Shown: positions 1 to 9,870, numbered from the stretch's first letter. The stretch is 64,000 nt of DNA from Oceanobacter kriegii DSM 6294 (GCF_000422845.1 NZ_AUGV01000009.1:162132-226131); one strand, 5' to 3'. A program made the numbers and translations. The notes: generated from the letters alone by a model not told the origin.

Positions 1-642
1 CCGCAACTGCAAGACAGCTTGCAACAGCAACTGGCCGGGGTGGTATTACCCGACAGCGAAGTGGATAGCTGGCAAGCCTGCCAGCCGGGGCTTATGCCGG
101 AATCCGGCCGGGTGTTCAGTGGTGCCGGAGCCGACGCCCTGTTGCATCATGCCGGCCAGCCGCTGGCGCAGGCCCTGTTGGCCGTGGCGCAGCAGCAATG
201 GCAGGCAACTCTGCGAGTGATGGAAGCCCTGATGCAGGCCGCCAATCCCCATGATTGGGTGCGCTGCCATCGTACTCTGGATGCTGCGGGTCAGTCCGTA
301 CAACAGGGCTGGGTGCGCACGGCGCGGGGCTGGCTGTTGCATCAGGTACAGCAGCATGGCGTGGCGGAAGGTGTAGTCACGGATAATGCAGGCTGGATGA
401 TTCAGGCTCCTACGGATGTGAATTTTCAGGGTCCGCTGGTGACGCAATGCCTGACGGGGATGAGCGTCCCCAACGGCACGGTCGACAAGGCCTTGCGCTG
501 GATCGTGCGGGCGCTGGACCCTTGCGTCGGGTTTGATATCGAAATTCGTGAGCTTGAAATCAGAGAGCCCGAAACGGATAAGCCAACCACATCAGCGCAG
601 GCAAACGTCAGCGCCGATTCAGGAGCCAAACACAATGCATGA
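1..642 (+). CDS. HupK/HoxV-like hydrogenase maturation protein, C-terminal part
   Basis: The frame is open from base 1, so the gene begins upstream of the window and only its last 213 or so residues are present. The C-terminus contains LRWIVRALDPCVGF, which resembles the DPC-containing C-terminus of [NiFe]-hydrogenase large subunits but lacks the second nickel-binding cysteine pair and the histidine of the cleaved tail. That is the pattern of HupK/HoxV, a large-subunit-like scaffold used during assembly of the NiFe cofactor. In Rhizobium and Ralstonia hup/hox clusters this gene lies directly before hypA, as here, and its stop codon overlaps the hypA start region. The identification rests on this context plus the C-terminal similarity; a degenerate large-subunit fragment is the alternative. 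Confidence 0.7.
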   Translation, partial: PQLQDSLQQQLAGVVLPDSEVDSWQACQPGLMPESGRVFSGAGADALLHHAGQPLAQALLAVAQQQWQATLRVMEALMQAANPHDWVRCHRTLDAAGQSVQQGWVRTARGWLLHQVQQHGVAEGVVTDNAGWMIQAPTDVNFQGPLVTQCLTGMSVPNGTVDKALRWIVRALDPCVGFDIEIRELEIREPETDKPTTSAQANVSADSGAKHNA

Positions 643-976
643 AATGTCGATCGCCGAAGGCATTATTCAGGTGATTGAAGATCAGGCCAAAGCCCAGGAT
701 TTTCAACGGGTGAAAGCCGTGTGGCTGGAAATCGGCCCGCTGGCCGCCATCGAGCAGGATGCGCTGGTGTTTTGTTTCGATGCCGTGACCCGCTCGACTC
801 TGGCCGAAGGAGCGACACTTGAAATCATCCGTTTGCCCGGTCAGGCCTGGTGTTTGGGGTGTGCTCAAACAGTCGAAATCAATCAGCGTTACGATCAGTG
901 CCCGCATTGCGGCAGCTATCAGCTACAGGTCACCTCGGGTGACGAGTTACGAATCAAAGAATTGGAGGTGGTTTGA
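635..976 (+). CDS. hypA: Hydrogenase nickel incorporation protein HypA
   Basis: A 113-residue protein that delivers nickel to the [NiFe]-hydrogenase large subunit together with HypB. It starts MHEMSIAEGI, the family signature, with His2 as the expected nickel ligand. The zinc site is two CxxC pairs at C73/C76 and C89/C92. The ATG at 635 is chosen over the upstream in-frame start because it gives this conserved N-terminus; it overlaps the end of the HupK-like gene by 8 bp. The hypB start codon follows the stop directly, so translational coupling is likely. Confidence 0.97.
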   Translation: MHEMSIAEGIIQVIEDQAKAQDFQRVKAVWLEIGPLAAIEQDALVFCFDAVTRSTLAEGATLEIIRLPGQAWCLGCAQTVEINQRYDQCPHCGSYQLQVTSGDELRIKELEVV

Positions 977-1951
977 ATGTGTACGGTATGCGGTTGCAGT
1001 GAAGGCGAGGTCCAGATTGAAGGACACGCACATACTCACGATCACTCACATAGCCACTCTCATGGTCATTCTCATGATCATCAGCACGATCACAGCCATG
1101 CGCACGATCACAGCCATGATCATCAACACAGCCACAGTCATGAGCAGGAAAACGTGGTCGAGACCGCCAGCAACGGCGACCTGCATTATGGCAAAGGCGC
1201 TGCCCATGCCCATGCGCCGGGTCTGACCCAGGCGCGCATGGTGCAGATCGAGCAGGACATTCTTGGCAAGAACGACCGCTATGCGGCCGTTAACCGCATT
1301 CGCTTCGAGCAGCTGAATCTGCTGGCATTGAATCTGGTATCTAGCCCGGGCTCCGGTAAAACCACCTTGCTGACTGAAACCATCACGCGCTTGGGTCAGG
1401 CTCAATCGCCATGGCCGATGGCGGTCATCGAAGGCGACCAGCAAACCAGCAACGACGCTGACCGTATCCGTGCAACGGGTGTTCAGGCCATTCAGGTGAA
1501 CACCGGCAAGGGCTGTCATTTGGATGCCCATATGGTGGGTCATGCGCTGGAAGGTTTACACGAACTGCAAGGCGGCGCGCTGTTTATCGAAAACGTTGGC
1601 AATCTGGTGTGCCCGGCGGCGTTTGATCTGGGCGAAGCCCACAAGGTGGCGATCCTGTCGGTCACCGAAGGCGAAGACAAGCCGTTGAAATACCCGGACA
1701 TGTTCCACGCCGCTGATCTGATGATTCTCAATAAAGTTGATCTGCTGCCGTATCTCGATTTTGATGTTGAAGCCTGTATCGAGGCCGCCCGCCGGGTGAA
1801 CCCGGACATTCAGGTGATCCAGTGCTCCGCCCGCAGCGGCGAAGGCATGGACCAATGGCTGGGCTGGATAGCCGAGCGTCGTGCCGCACGTATTCAACAA
1901 CGGATTCAGGCACTCAAAAGTCAGATGAAACAGCTGGAGGCTTTGCTCTGA
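977..1951 (+). CDS. hypB: Hydrogenase nickel incorporation GTPase HypB
   Basis: A 324-residue GTPase that loads nickel into the hydrogenase precursor. It begins with CxxCGC (MCTVCGC), the high-affinity nickel site known in E. coli HypB. Residues 17-56 are a histidine-rich stretch of repeated HSH/HDH units, which in other species stores nickel. The P-loop is SSPGSGKTT (about residues 122-130), and the rest matches the HypB/UreG SIMIBI GTPase fold, including an NKVD guanine-specificity motif. The start abuts the hypA stop, and the stop codon overlaps the next ATG. Having both the CxxCGC site and the histidine tract suggests one protein for both nickel storage and delivery. Confidence 0.97.
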   Translation: MCTVCGCSEGEVQIEGHAHTHDHSHSHSHGHSHDHQHDHSHAHDHSHDHQHSHSHEQENVVETASNGDLHYGKGAAHAHAPGLTQARMVQIEQDILGKNDRYAAVNRIRFEQLNLLALNLVSSPGSGKTTLLTETITRLGQAQSPWPMAVIEGDQQTSNDADRIRATGVQAIQVNTGKGCHLDAHMVGHALEGLHELQGGALFIENVGNLVCPAAFDLGEAHKVAILSVTEGEDKPLKYPDMFHAADLMILNKVDLLPYLDFDVEACIEAARRVNPDIQVIQCSARSGEGMDQWLGWIAERRAARIQQRIQALKSQMKQLEALL

Positions 1952-3426
1952 TGAATGCCATGCGTCGTCATACCGTGTTGTGCGTCGATGACGAACTGCG
2001 CTCGCTGGAAACCCTGGAGCGGACGCTGGACGAAGAGTTCGACGTCATTACCGCCAACAGCGCCGAACAGGCGTTGCAAATCCTCGAGCGCCAGCCGGTC
2101 TCTGCGGTGGTGTGTGACCAGCGCATGCCCGGCACCACCGGGGTTGAACTGCTGATTCAGGTGCGGGCGCAATGGCCCAATACTGCCCGGCTGATTCTGT
2201 CCGGTTATACCGATTCCGAAGACATTATCCGTGGCCTTAATGAGGCGGGTATTTTCCAGTACATCACCAAGCCGTGGCACCCGGACCATTTGTTGCTGTC
2301 GCTGCGCAATGCCTGTCGGCTGGTGTCGCTGGAAAGCGAGAATGCTCTGCTGGCCACCGAAATCCGGCTCACGGCCAACCAGGCCGAAACCCGCATTGAA
2401 GAAAAGAAAGCCCGTTTGCGTCAGCAGTTTGCACTGGACGAAATCGTGCGCTCCGAATCCAGCCCGCTGAACAACATTTGTGAGCGGGTGCAGCAAATTG
2501 CCCCCTACGATATTTCGGTGCTGATCAGCGGCCCGTCCGGCACCGGTAAGGAACTGTTTGCGCGGGCATTGCACTACAACAGTCTGCGTGCGGACCAACC
2601 GTTTGTGGTGGAAAACTGCGGTGCCATGCCCGACGACCTGCTGGCCTCCGAGCTGTTTGGCCACCGCAAGGGCGCTTTTACCGGTGCCATGACCGACCAC
2701 GCCGGTCTGTTTGAACAGGCCGATGGCGGCACCCTGTTTCTGGACGAAATTGGCGATGTTTCACCGGCGTTTCAGGTCATGCTGTTACGGGTATTGCAGG
2801 AACGCGAAGTGCGCCGCGTTGGCGATAACAAACGTCGCCCGGTGGATGTGCGCATCATCGCCGCCACCAACCGCGATCTGGAAGCCGAAGTGGCCGCCGG
2901 ACGATTCCGGGAAGACCTCTATTACCGACTGGCAGAAATGACGCTGCTGTTGCCAGCGTTGGCAGCCCGTCGAATGGACGTACCGACGTTGGCCAATCAT
3001 TTCCTGCGCCAGGCCAGCCGTGATTACGACAAACCTGCCGCGGGCTTCAGCGATGGTGCGATTGAAGCTCTCAGCCAATGGCATTGGCCGGGTAACGTCC
3101 GTGAGATGCAAAACGAGATTCGCCGCATGCTGGTACTGGCCGAAGGCGACGTGCTGGGAGCTGAGCTGATCAGCCCAAGGCTGCTGCGCAACCTGCCTGA
3201 ACACACCGAGCCGGAACCGATTCTGGAAGCCGTGCTGCGTCGTCAGGAAGGCTGGAGCGAAGGCAGTACCCTGAAGGACAAAACCGAGCTGCTGGAAAAA
3301 CAACTGCTGCGTGAAACCATGATCCGCCACAAATGGAACAAGAGCCGCGCCGCTGATGAACTGGGGCTGTCGCGGGTTGGTTTGCGCGCCAAGCTCGACC
3401 GCTACGGACTGGAGCCGCTGGCCTGA
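1951..3426 (+). CDS. HupR/HoxA-type NtrC-family response regulator of hydrogenase genes
   Basis: A 491-residue regulator. The N-terminal receiver has acidic residues D13/D14, predicted phosphoacceptor D56 (VCDQRMPG) and K107. The central AAA+ domain has Walker A GPSGTGKE (about 194-201), an intact GAFTGA loop (241-246) that contacts sigma-54, and Walker B TLFLDEIG. The C-terminus ends in a Fis-type helix-turn-helix. The ATG at 1951 overlaps the hypB TGA and places the receiver at the N-terminus; the longer reading frame starting at 1822 lies inside hypB. Position between hypB and hypF points to control of hydrogenase expression. In Rhodobacter HupR and Ralstonia HoxA the unphosphorylated form activates transcription; whether that holds here is unknown. 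No histidine kinase is adjacent. Confidence 0.9.
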   Translation: MNAMRRHTVLCVDDELRSLETLERTLDEEFDVITANSAEQALQILERQPVSAVVCDQRMPGTTGVELLIQVRAQWPNTARLILSGYTDSEDIIRGLNEAGIFQYITKPWHPDHLLLSLRNACRLVSLESENALLATEIRLTANQAETRIEEKKARLRQQFALDEIVRSESSPLNNICERVQQIAPYDISVLISGPSGTGKELFARALHYNSLRADQPFVVENCGAMPDDLLASELFGHRKGAFTGAMTDHAGLFEQADGGTLFLDEIGDVSPAFQVMLLRVLQEREVRRVGDNKRRPVDVRIIAATNRDLEAEVAAGRFREDLYYRLAEMTLLLPALAARRMDVPTLANHFLRQASRDYDKPAAGFSDGAIEALSQWHWPGNVREMQNEIRRMLVLAEGDVLGAELISPRLLRNLPEHTEPEPILEAVLRRQEGWSEGSTLKDKTELLEKQLLRETMIRHKWNKSRAADELGLSRVGLRAKLDRYGLEPLA

Positions 3427-5948
3427 TGGCAACGGCTGCGATCCCGCTACCAGCCCATGCCCACCGGATTCATATTCAGGGGCAGGTGCAAGGCGTTGGC
3501 TTTCGGCCGTTCGTTTATCGCATGGCCATCGAGCTGGAGCTGGTTGGACGGGTGTTCAACCGTGGCGCCGATGTGATCATTGAAGCCGGAGGCAGCTGGA
3601 CGGCCTTGCAGCAATTCGAGCAGCGCCTGCAACAGCAAGCGCCATCGTTGTCGCATATTCAGCGCTTCGACAGTCAGTCGTTCGAGCCGTCGCAGCTGAC
3701 GGAAATCAGCGAATTCTTTATCGACCACAGTGACCGCTCGGACGACGCCGGTTTGTCGATCACCGTCGACACCGCGCCTTGTGCCGACTGTCTGGCGGAA
3801 ATGGCCGACCGCCACAACCGCCGCTATCACTATCCCTTTACCAACTGCACCCAGTGCGGCCCCAGATACACCCTGATTCGAGAGCTGCCATACGACCGCC
3901 CTAACACCTCGATGGCAGAGTTCCAGCTTTGTGACGCTTGCAGTGCCGAGTATCAGGACCCGGCTGATCGTCGCTTTCATGCGCAACCTAACGCCTGTCC
4001 GGCGTGTGGGCCATCGTTGTCTCTGGTCGTGACTGAATCGGGTGGTGAACAACGTCAACTGACGGGTTCAGACAGTGAACTTTTAGCGCAAGTTATTCAC
4101 CGACTTTGGCAGGGCGATATTGTTGCTATCAAAGGCGTGGGTGGTTTCCATTTGGTGTGCGATGCCACCAACGCCGCCGCGGTTGCCAATCTACGCCAGC
4201 GCAAACATCGGCCGTCCAAGCCGTTTGCCGTGATGGTCGCCAATCATGATCAGGCGCGGGTGTGGGGCAAACTCAGTGGTTATGCGGGCAAGCAGCTAAT
4301 GGCACCGGGGGCTCCGGTGGTGCTGGTACCCCAGGGCGGCGCAGCCCGCACCTTCCACAACGACAGCCTGCAACAGTTGGCCCCTGGGCTGGATGCCATT
4401 GGCCTGATGTTGCCGCAAAGCCCGTTGCATTGGCTGTTGTTCGAAATTGCCCGCACCGAGTTGGATTGCCCTGAACTGGCGTTAGTGATGACCAGTGCCA
4501 ATCTGTCTGGGGAACCACTGATTACCGACAACCAGCAATCGCTGGGTCAGCTGGCCGGTGTCGCCGATGCCTGGCTGCTGCACAACCGCGATATCGAAAC
4601 CCGCAACGACGACAGTGTGGTGGCTTGCCTGACCGAGCGTGCGCCGCTGGTGCAACGCATTGGCCGGGGCTTTGCACCGCTGTCGTTGTCGCTGCTGCCG
4701 GCTCGCAACATAGAAGGTGAAGAGCGACCGTTGCCGTCGGTGCTGGCGCTGGGCAGCTTTCTGAAAAATACCATCGCCTTGAACAGTCAGCAGCAGGTGG
4801 CGATTTCCCAGCACATTGGCGACCTCGACCACCCCGACAACTGCGCCTTGCTGGAACACACGGCACGGCGCTGGTTACAACTGATGAAAGTCACTCCAGA
4901 TGCCATTGCCTGTGATCTGCATCCGGAAGGCTTCGGGGCGGTACTGGGCCGCAAGCTGGCCGCTGAACTGGATATACCACTGCTGGAAATTCCTCACCAT
5001 CAGGCCCACATCGCCTCGGTGCTTGCTGACCGTGGTTGGCGACCAGAACGACCGATCATGGGGCTGGCGCTGGATGGTTTTGGCTTGGGCTGGGATGGCC
5101 AAGCCCGTGGTGGTGAATGTTTGTTGATTAACGGCGCTGAATTCCAGCATCTGGGCTCGTTATCCGCGTTGGCACTGCCCGGTGGCGATGCTGCCAGCCG
5201 CGAACCGTGGCGGTTAACCGCAGCCGTACTGTTTGAGCTGGGTTTGAGCACTGAAGAGGTACTGGCAACCGGTCTGAATGTACCGTCAGAGCAGGCGCTG
5301 GCCATGCTGAAGCTGCAAGTGCAGAAGAACATCAATTGCCCACGCAGCACCAGCGCTGGTCGCTGGTTTGATGCTGTAGCCGGGCTGCTGGGTATCGGCG
5401 CGGAGCTGATTGACCGTGACGGCAACCCGCTGCGTCAGAGTTACGAAGGCGAAGCCGCGATGCGACTGGAGGCTCTGGCCCGGGAAGGACTGGAAGCGCG
5501 GGGTCAGCAAGGACTGGAAGCGCGCGGGCAGCAAGGTCTGGAAACTGCTTCTGAGTATGAATTTGGAGACGAATGTCACGCCGCTGCATCGTCCTCTGGT
5601 ACCACTGATCTGAACCTCTACCCATTGTTCAGCCAATTGCTGGATGGCCTGAAAACAGGTGCTTGCCGCGCCCAATTGGCGGCCCGGTTCCACCTGCAAC
5701 TAGCGGCCATGTTGGCAGACTGGCTGGTGCAGCAGCTTGATACACAGCGGGCCAATGGTGCGGACTTGCCGCGTGCGGTGGTGTTGTCGGGTGGCTGTTT
5801 TCAGAACGCCTTGCTGCGCCATCAGCTACAAACCCGGCTGGAACAGCAGGGCATCAAGGTATTGCTGCCCACCCGGGTGCCGTTGAACGATGCCGGGTTG
5901 TCGCTGGGGCAGTTGTGGCTGGCGACTCAGCAGCTATCAGATCAATAA
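3426..5948 (+). CDS. hypF: Carbamoyltransferase HypF
   Basis: An 840-residue enzyme that makes the cyanide ligands of the NiFe site: it activates carbamoyl phosphate to carbamoyl-AMP and passes the carbamoyl group to the HypE C-terminal cysteine. Domain order is acylphosphatase (VQGVGFRPFV near residues 21-30), two zinc-finger modules (C119/C122, C141/C144, C169/C172, C191/C194), YrdC-like (about 205-390) and Kae1-like (about 430 to the end). The ATG overlaps the stop of the regulator gene. Unusual: residues 688-703 are a perfect tandem duplication of GLEARGQQ followed by a partial third GLE, inside the Kae1-like region, and they look like a low-complexity surface insertion. Confidence 0.96.
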   Translation: MATAAIPLPAHAHRIHIQGQVQGVGFRPFVYRMAIELELVGRVFNRGADVIIEAGGSWTALQQFEQRLQQQAPSLSHIQRFDSQSFEPSQLTEISEFFIDHSDRSDDAGLSITVDTAPCADCLAEMADRHNRRYHYPFTNCTQCGPRYTLIRELPYDRPNTSMAEFQLCDACSAEYQDPADRRFHAQPNACPACGPSLSLVVTESGGEQRQLTGSDSELLAQVIHRLWQGDIVAIKGVGGFHLVCDATNAAAVANLRQRKHRPSKPFAVMVANHDQARVWGKLSGYAGKQLMAPGAPVVLVPQGGAARTFHNDSLQQLAPGLDAIGLMLPQSPLHWLLFEIARTELDCPELALVMTSANLSGEPLITDNQQSLGQLAGVADAWLLHNRDIETRNDDSVVACLTERAPLVQRIGRGFAPLSLSLLPARNIEGEERPLPSVLALGSFLKNTIALNSQQQVAISQHIGDLDHPDNCALLEHTARRWLQLMKVTPDAIACDLHPEGFGAVLGRKLAAELDIPLLEIPHHQAHIASVLADRGWRPERPIMGLALDGFGLGWDGQARGGECLLINGAEFQHLGSLSALALPGGDAASREPWRLTAAVLFELGLSTEEVLATGLNVPSEQALAMLKLQVQKNINCPRSTSAGRWFDAVAGLLGIGAELIDRDGNPLRQSYEGEAAMRLEALAREGLEARGQQGLEARGQQGLETASEYEFGDECHAAASSSGTTDLNLYPLFSQLLDGLKTGACRAQLAARFHLQLAAMLADWLVQQLDTQRANGADLPRAVVLSGGCFQNALLRHQLQTRLEQQGIKVLLPTRVPLNDAGLSLGQLWLATQQLSDQ
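5487..5540 (+). repeat. 24-bp in-frame tandem repeat inside hypF
   Basis: Two near-identical 24-bp units (5487-5510 and 5511-5534) are followed by the first bases of a third. Each unit encodes GLEARGQQ. The repeat keeps the frame, so the gene is not broken. Confidence 0.9.
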
Positions 5949-6005
5949 CGACCAATAAGAACACTGAGACCAAACGCAACCGATTTGCTCAACCAGGAGA
6001 TCTCC

Positions 6006-6287
6006 ATGTGCCTTGCCATACCGGTACAAATTGAATCCATCACCGACGACTTCAACGCCGTCGCCAATATTGGCGGTTTGAAAAAGTCGATCAATATCTC
6101 GCTGGTGGACGACCTGCAAGTGGGCGAATACGTGATCCTGCACGTTGGCTTTGCGCTCAAGAAACTCGACGAAGCCGAGGCGCTGAAAACCCTCGCGATG
6201 TTTGCCGAAATGGGCATCGACGTCACCGAAGAGCTGGAAAGTGATCTTGTCGATTCTGAAAACGCGTTAGCAGGAGCCAGCGAATGA
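6006..6287 (+). CDS. hypC: Hydrogenase maturation chaperone HypC
   Basis: A 93-residue HypC/HybG-family chaperone. HypC with HypD carries the Fe(CN)2CO moiety and hands it to the large subunit. The N-terminus is MCLAIPVQI; Cys2, exposed after removal of Met1, is the essential ligand. The ATG at 6006 is chosen over the in-frame start at 5985 because only it places this cysteine at position 2, and an AGGAG lies about 7 bases before it. The stop overlaps the hypD start (ATGA), matching the known HypC-HypD partnership. Confidence 0.96.
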   Translation: MCLAIPVQIESITDDFNAVANIGGLKKSINISLVDDLQVGEYVILHVGFALKKLDEAEALKTLAMFAEMGIDVTEELESDLVDSENALAGASE

Positions 6288-7426
6288 AATACGTTGACGA
6301 ATTCCGCGACGGTGAGCTGGCCCGTCAGCTGGCCGATGCCATTAACAATGAAGTAAATTCGGATCGTCAGTACCGCTTGATGGAGTTTTGTGGCGGCCAT
6401 ACCCACGCGATTTTTCGCTACGGCCTGCCGGATTTGCTGCCAAGCAACATCAAGCTGATTCACGGCCCGGGCTGCCCGGTGTGTGTACTGCCGATTGCTC
6501 GTCTGGATATGGCGATGGCGTTGGCCAAACAGCCGGACGTGATTCTGTGTACCTATGGCGACATGCTGCGGGTGCCGGGCTCTGGTCGCACCAGTTTGCT
6601 GAAAATCCGTGCCGAAGGTAACGACGTGCGCATGGTGTATTCACCGGCCGACACCATCGCGCTGGCACAGCAAAACCCGGACAAGCAGGTGGTGTTTTTT
6701 GCCATTGGTTTTGAAACCACCACACCACCAACCGCGGTGGTTATCGAACAGGCGTCCAGACTGGGGCTGCAAAACCTTACGGTGTTCTGCAACCACGTCC
6801 TGACCCCGGCGGCCATGCACGGCATTTTGCACACCGAAGAAGGTGAGCAGGGCGTCGAGCTGGACGGTTTTATTGGCCCAGCTCATGTCAGCACCGTGAT
6901 TGGCTCACAGCCGTATGAACCCTTTCCGAAGCAATACGGCAAACCGGTGGTGATTGCCGGGTTTGAACCACTGGACGTGCTGCAAGCCATCCTGATGCTG
7001 GTGAAGCAACTCAATGAAGGCCGCTGTGTGGTGGAAAACCAGTTCACCCGAGCGGTCACCGCCACAGGCAACGAAAAAGCCAAACGCATCACCGACCAGG
7101 TGCTGGAACTGCGCGATAGCTTTGAATGGCGTGGCCTGGGTTTTGTGCCCAGCAGTGCATTGCAAATTCGTGAGCAGTACCGCGAGTTCGACGCCGAAGT
7201 ACGCTTTGCCGAGCGCCTGAAAGCCCACGCCGAACAGATCAAACTGGTGCCGAAAGACGTCAAAGCCTGCGAATGCCCACAGATATTGCGCGGCGTGAAA
7301 AACCCGCGCGACTGCAAGCTGTTCGATAAACCCTGTACCCCGGACAACCCGCTGGGTTCCTGCATGGTGTCGAGTGAGGGGGCGTGTGCGGCCTACTATC
7401 AGTACGGCCGGGCGCTGGAGGCCTGA
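6284..7426 (+). CDS. hypD: Hydrogenase formation protein HypD
   Basis: A 380-residue iron-sulfur protein, the scaffold on which the Fe(CN)2CO group is built. Visible family motifs are CGGHTHAIF near residue 38, [10 protein letters not shown] near 66, GFETTTPPT in the middle, and the C-terminal cysteine set ([29 protein letters not shown]) that binds a [4Fe-4S] cluster. Length and motifs are typical. It is the last gene of the tightly overlapping hypA-D run; hypE follows only after a 483-bp repeat-containing gap. Confidence 0.97.
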   Translation: MKYVDEFRDGELARQLADAINNEVNSDRQYRLMEFCGGHTHAIFRYGLPDLLPSNIKLIHGPGCPVCVLPIARLDMAMALAKQPDVILCTYGDMLRVPGSGRTSLLKIRAEGNDVRMVYSPADTIALAQQNPDKQVVFFAIGFETTTPPTAVVIEQASRLGLQNLTVFCNHVLTPAAMHGILHTEEGEQGVELDGFIGPAHVSTVIGSQPYEPFPKQYGKPVVIAGFEPLDVLQAILMLVKQLNEGRCVVENQFTRAVTATGNEKAKRITDQVLELRDSFEWRGLGFVPSSALQIREQYREFDAEVRFAERLKAHAEQIKLVPKDVKACECPQILRGVKNPRDCKLFDKPCTPDNPLGSCMVSSEGACAAYYQYGRALEA

Positions 7427-7485
7427 ATCTGAAGCTACTGAACCCATGTCGCGGCGCATTGCTGCGTTGGTAATACTGCATTAAG

Positions 7486-7538
7486 AATGGCCGGAACTTA
7501 CTCATTTATAACTTATAAACTCCGTCGTTCCGGCCATT
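7486..7538 (+). terminator. Long stem-loop after hypD
   Basis: Arms 7486-7497 and 7527-7538 are a perfect 12-bp inverted repeat (AATGGCCGGAAC / GTTCCGGCCATT) with a 29-base loop, followed by only a short T stretch. It may end hypA-D transcription or protect the mRNA 3' end; it is a weak terminator by sequence. Confidence 0.45.
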
Positions 7539-7693
7539 TTATGCCTTGTCTTACCATCGCTCGTAACGCTTCAGAGCGGCTTGGTGAGCGCGTTGTGTCC
7601 TCGCTCGTCCCTGCGCCTACCAATCCGGTATGTCTTGGGTACTCGCTGCGGGACGCCTTGCACTGCATCCACTGACTGGGCTCAGGCATTCTC

Positions 7694-7850
7694 CTGTAGG
7701 TTGGATAAATGAGCGAAGCGAAAGCCATCCAACAGCGGTGGCGTCAGATGGCAGCCGCTGCGCGTCTTTATCTGACCTGCGGGGCTGACGTTGTGTCGCG
7801 AATAAATTCGCTCCTACAGACGGTAGGTTGGGCCTTGCCCAACTATGACG
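7694..7850. repeat. REP-like palindromic repeat cluster
   Basis: A series of short imperfect palindromes flanked by GTAGG and its complement, in the style of enterobacterial/pseudomonad REP elements. The 39-bp segment 7742-7780 occurs in inverted orientation at 53719-53757 with two mismatches, showing a dispersed repeat family. Confidence 0.7.
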
Positions 7851-7909
7851 GTTGATTGAATAAACATTGCGTCTGGCTTTTGCCCGGACGTTCGACGGAT
7901 GAATAAACC

Positions 7910-8941
7910 ATGGCACGTATAGACTGGAACAAGGGCAGGGTTGAGATGATTCATGGCAGCGGTGGTCGCGCCATGCAACAGTTGATTTCGGAGTTGTTTG
8001 CCGCCGAGTTCAGCAACGATTATCTCAACCAGGGAAACGACGGTGCGGTACTGCCGCAGCCGCCTGCCAACAGTCGGTTGGTGATGGCGACCGACGCTCA
8101 TGTGATCTCGCCGTTGTTTTTCCCGGGTGGGGATATTGGCTGTTTGTCGGTGCATGGCACGGTCAACGATGTGGCCATGAACGGCGCGGTACCGCTGTAT
8201 CTGTCGGCAGCGTTTGTGTTGGAGGAAGGTTATCCACTGGCTGACCTGAAGCGCATTGTGCAGTCTATGGCCACGGCTGCCAAAGACGCTGGAGTGGCGA
8301 TTGTCACCGGCGATACCAAAGTGGTCGAGCAGGGCAAGGGCGACGGTGTCTTTATAACCACCACCGGCCTGGGGTATGTGGCTGAGGGCATTGAGCTTTC
8401 TGGTGCCAATGCCAAACCGGGTGACAAGATTCTGGTTTCCGGTTTCATGGGCGATCATGGTGTGACGATTCTGTCGATGCGTGAGAGCCTCGGTTTTGAA
8501 TCCGAATTGCAGTCTGATACCCAAGCGCTACATGACCTGACTGCCGCTATGCTGGAGGCGGTGCCAACCCTTAAATGCCTGCGTGATCCGACTCGAGGCG
8601 GCCTGGCTAACACCCTCAACGAAATTGCTCATCAGAGCGGCGTGGGTGTGCATTTGCAGGAAGCGCAGATTCCGGTCAAACCCGTGGTGGCATCGGCCTG
8701 TGAGTTTCTGGGGCTTGATCCCCTGTACGTTGCCAATGAAGGCAAGCTGTTGGCGATTTGCCCGGCTGGACAGGCCGAACAGCTGTTAGCTGTGATGCGT
8801 GCACATCCAAAAGGCGCAGATGCTGCCATCGTGGGTGAAATCACCGAAGACCCGAATCACTTCGTGCAGATGACCACCAAATTCGGTGGCCGTCGTATGG
8901 TGGATTGGCTCAACGGCGAGCAGCTGCCGCGTATTTGCTGA
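7910..8941 (+). CDS. hypE: Hydrogenase maturation protein HypE
   Basis: A 343-residue ATP-dependent enzyme of the PurM/SelD/ThiL fold. It dehydrates the thiocarboxamide formed on its C-terminal cysteine by HypF to a thiocyanate, the source of the cyanide ligands. The protein ends in PRIC, the required C-terminal motif. Other family features are IHGSGGRAMQQLI near the N-terminus, VNDVAMNGA, VTGDTKVVEQG and DPTRGGLANTLNEIA. Length is typical. It follows hypD in order, but 483 bp away. Confidence 0.97.
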   Translation: MARIDWNKGRVEMIHGSGGRAMQQLISELFAAEFSNDYLNQGNDGAVLPQPPANSRLVMATDAHVISPLFFPGGDIGCLSVHGTVNDVAMNGAVPLYLSAAFVLEEGYPLADLKRIVQSMATAAKDAGVAIVTGDTKVVEQGKGDGVFITTTGLGYVAEGIELSGANAKPGDKILVSGFMGDHGVTILSMRESLGFESELQSDTQALHDLTAAMLEAVPTLKCLRDPTRGGLANTLNEIAHQSGVGVHLQEAQIPVKPVVASACEFLGLDPLYVANEGKLLAICPAGQAEQLLAVMRAHPKGADAAIVGEITEDPNHFVQMTTKFGGRRMVDWLNGEQLPRIC

Positions 8942-9040
8942 TGTTTTCTGCTGTTCTCTGCTCAGGCAAAAATACTTTGTAAGAATCAGGCTGCTCCAGC
9001 GACTGTGTAGAAAACAAGACACAGGTTTGCGGAGCCAGCC

Positions 9041-9649
9041 ATGAAATCCCTGATTGATTTATACCGTCCTGCCCATCAGGCACTGAATTCCACCCGCTTT
9101 GCTGACTGCCTGGCTCCCTTGCTGTTACGGCTGTATCTGGCACCGGTGCTGATGCAGGCCGGCTGGAACAAGCTGGTAGCCTTTGACGATACGGTGGCCT
9201 GGTTTGGGAATCCGGATTGGGGACTGGGGTTGCCATTCCCCGAGCTGATGGTGGCGCTGGCGGCGGGCACCGAGTTTTTCGGCGCCTGGTTGCTGGTGTT
9301 TGGTTTGGCGGTGCGCTGGATCAGCATCCCGCTGATGATCACCATGCTGGTGGCGGCGTTGACGGTGCATTGGCAAAACGGCTGGCTGGCGATTGCCGAT
9401 GCCTCCAGCTGGCTGGCTAACGACCGTGTGATGGAAGCGGCGGATCGCTTGCAGGCAGGACGCAGTCTGTTGCAGCAACATGGCCATTACGATTGGCTGA
9501 CTGGCCGTGGCTCTTTTGTGATTCTGAACAACGGCATTGAGTTTGCCGCGACCTATTTTGTGATGTTGCTGAGCCTGTTTTTCACCGGCGCTGGCCGTTA
9601 TGTGAGTGTGGATTACTGGCTGGCGCGTCGCTTTATCAAAGCGGACTGA
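9041..9649 (+). CDS. DoxX family membrane protein
   Basis: A 202-residue integral membrane protein with about four hydrophobic segments. The N-terminal part (LLLRLYLAPVLMQAGWNKL, then FPELMVALAAGTEFFGAWLLVFGLAVRW) matches the DoxX/DoxD family, whose members are linked to quinone-dependent thiol or thiosulfate redox processes in a few species but are mostly uncharacterised. A GGAG lies 7 bases before the ATG. A long extramembrane insert (about residues 110-155) precedes the last helix. It is 100 bp after hypE on the same strand and might share a transcript; a functional link to hydrogenase is not shown. Confidence 0.8.
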   Translation: MKSLIDLYRPAHQALNSTRFADCLAPLLLRLYLAPVLMQAGWNKLVAFDDTVAWFGNPDWGLGLPFPELMVALAAGTEFFGAWLLVFGLAVRWISIPLMITMLVAALTVHWQNGWLAIADASSWLANDRVMEAADRLQAGRSLLQQHGHYDWLTGRGSFVILNNGIEFAATYFVMLLSLFFTGAGRYVSVDYWLARRFIKAD

Positions 9650-9678
9650 TCAGAGAGCAGCTTAGGTAAAGCTTCTGG

Positions 9679-9708
9679 GGAGAAAGCACAGCCCATTGTT
9701 CTTTCTCC
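9679..9708 (+). terminator. Stem-loop after the DoxX gene
   Basis: Arms GGAGAAAG (9679-9686) and CTTTCTCC (9701-9708) with a 14-base loop, followed by a pyrimidine-rich TTCCTCTTC. A plausible terminator between the DoxX gene and the sigma-factor gene. Confidence 0.5.
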
Positions 9709-9870
9709 TTCCTCTTCGACACCTTCAAGCTATTCTCGCCAAATTACCCTGTCCCCTTTTATCCCTTCGGCACGTCTTATCTTGAAAGCGCTGAGCATGC
9801 GTGTTTTTAACTTCAATAAACTGTCACTTTGACGTGTTCTCATGGCGACCACTCGTCTGTGAAAACCGGA

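Larger units (their letters stand above)
7427..7909. other. 483-bp repeat-rich gap between hypD and hypE
   Basis: No convincing gene. It holds a 12-bp stem-loop at 7486-7538 and a run of REP-like short inverted repeats at about 7694-7850. Because the other hyp genes overlap or nearly touch, this looks like insertion of repeat sequence that separated hypE from the operon. hypE may need its own promoter or depend on read-through. Confidence 0.7.
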
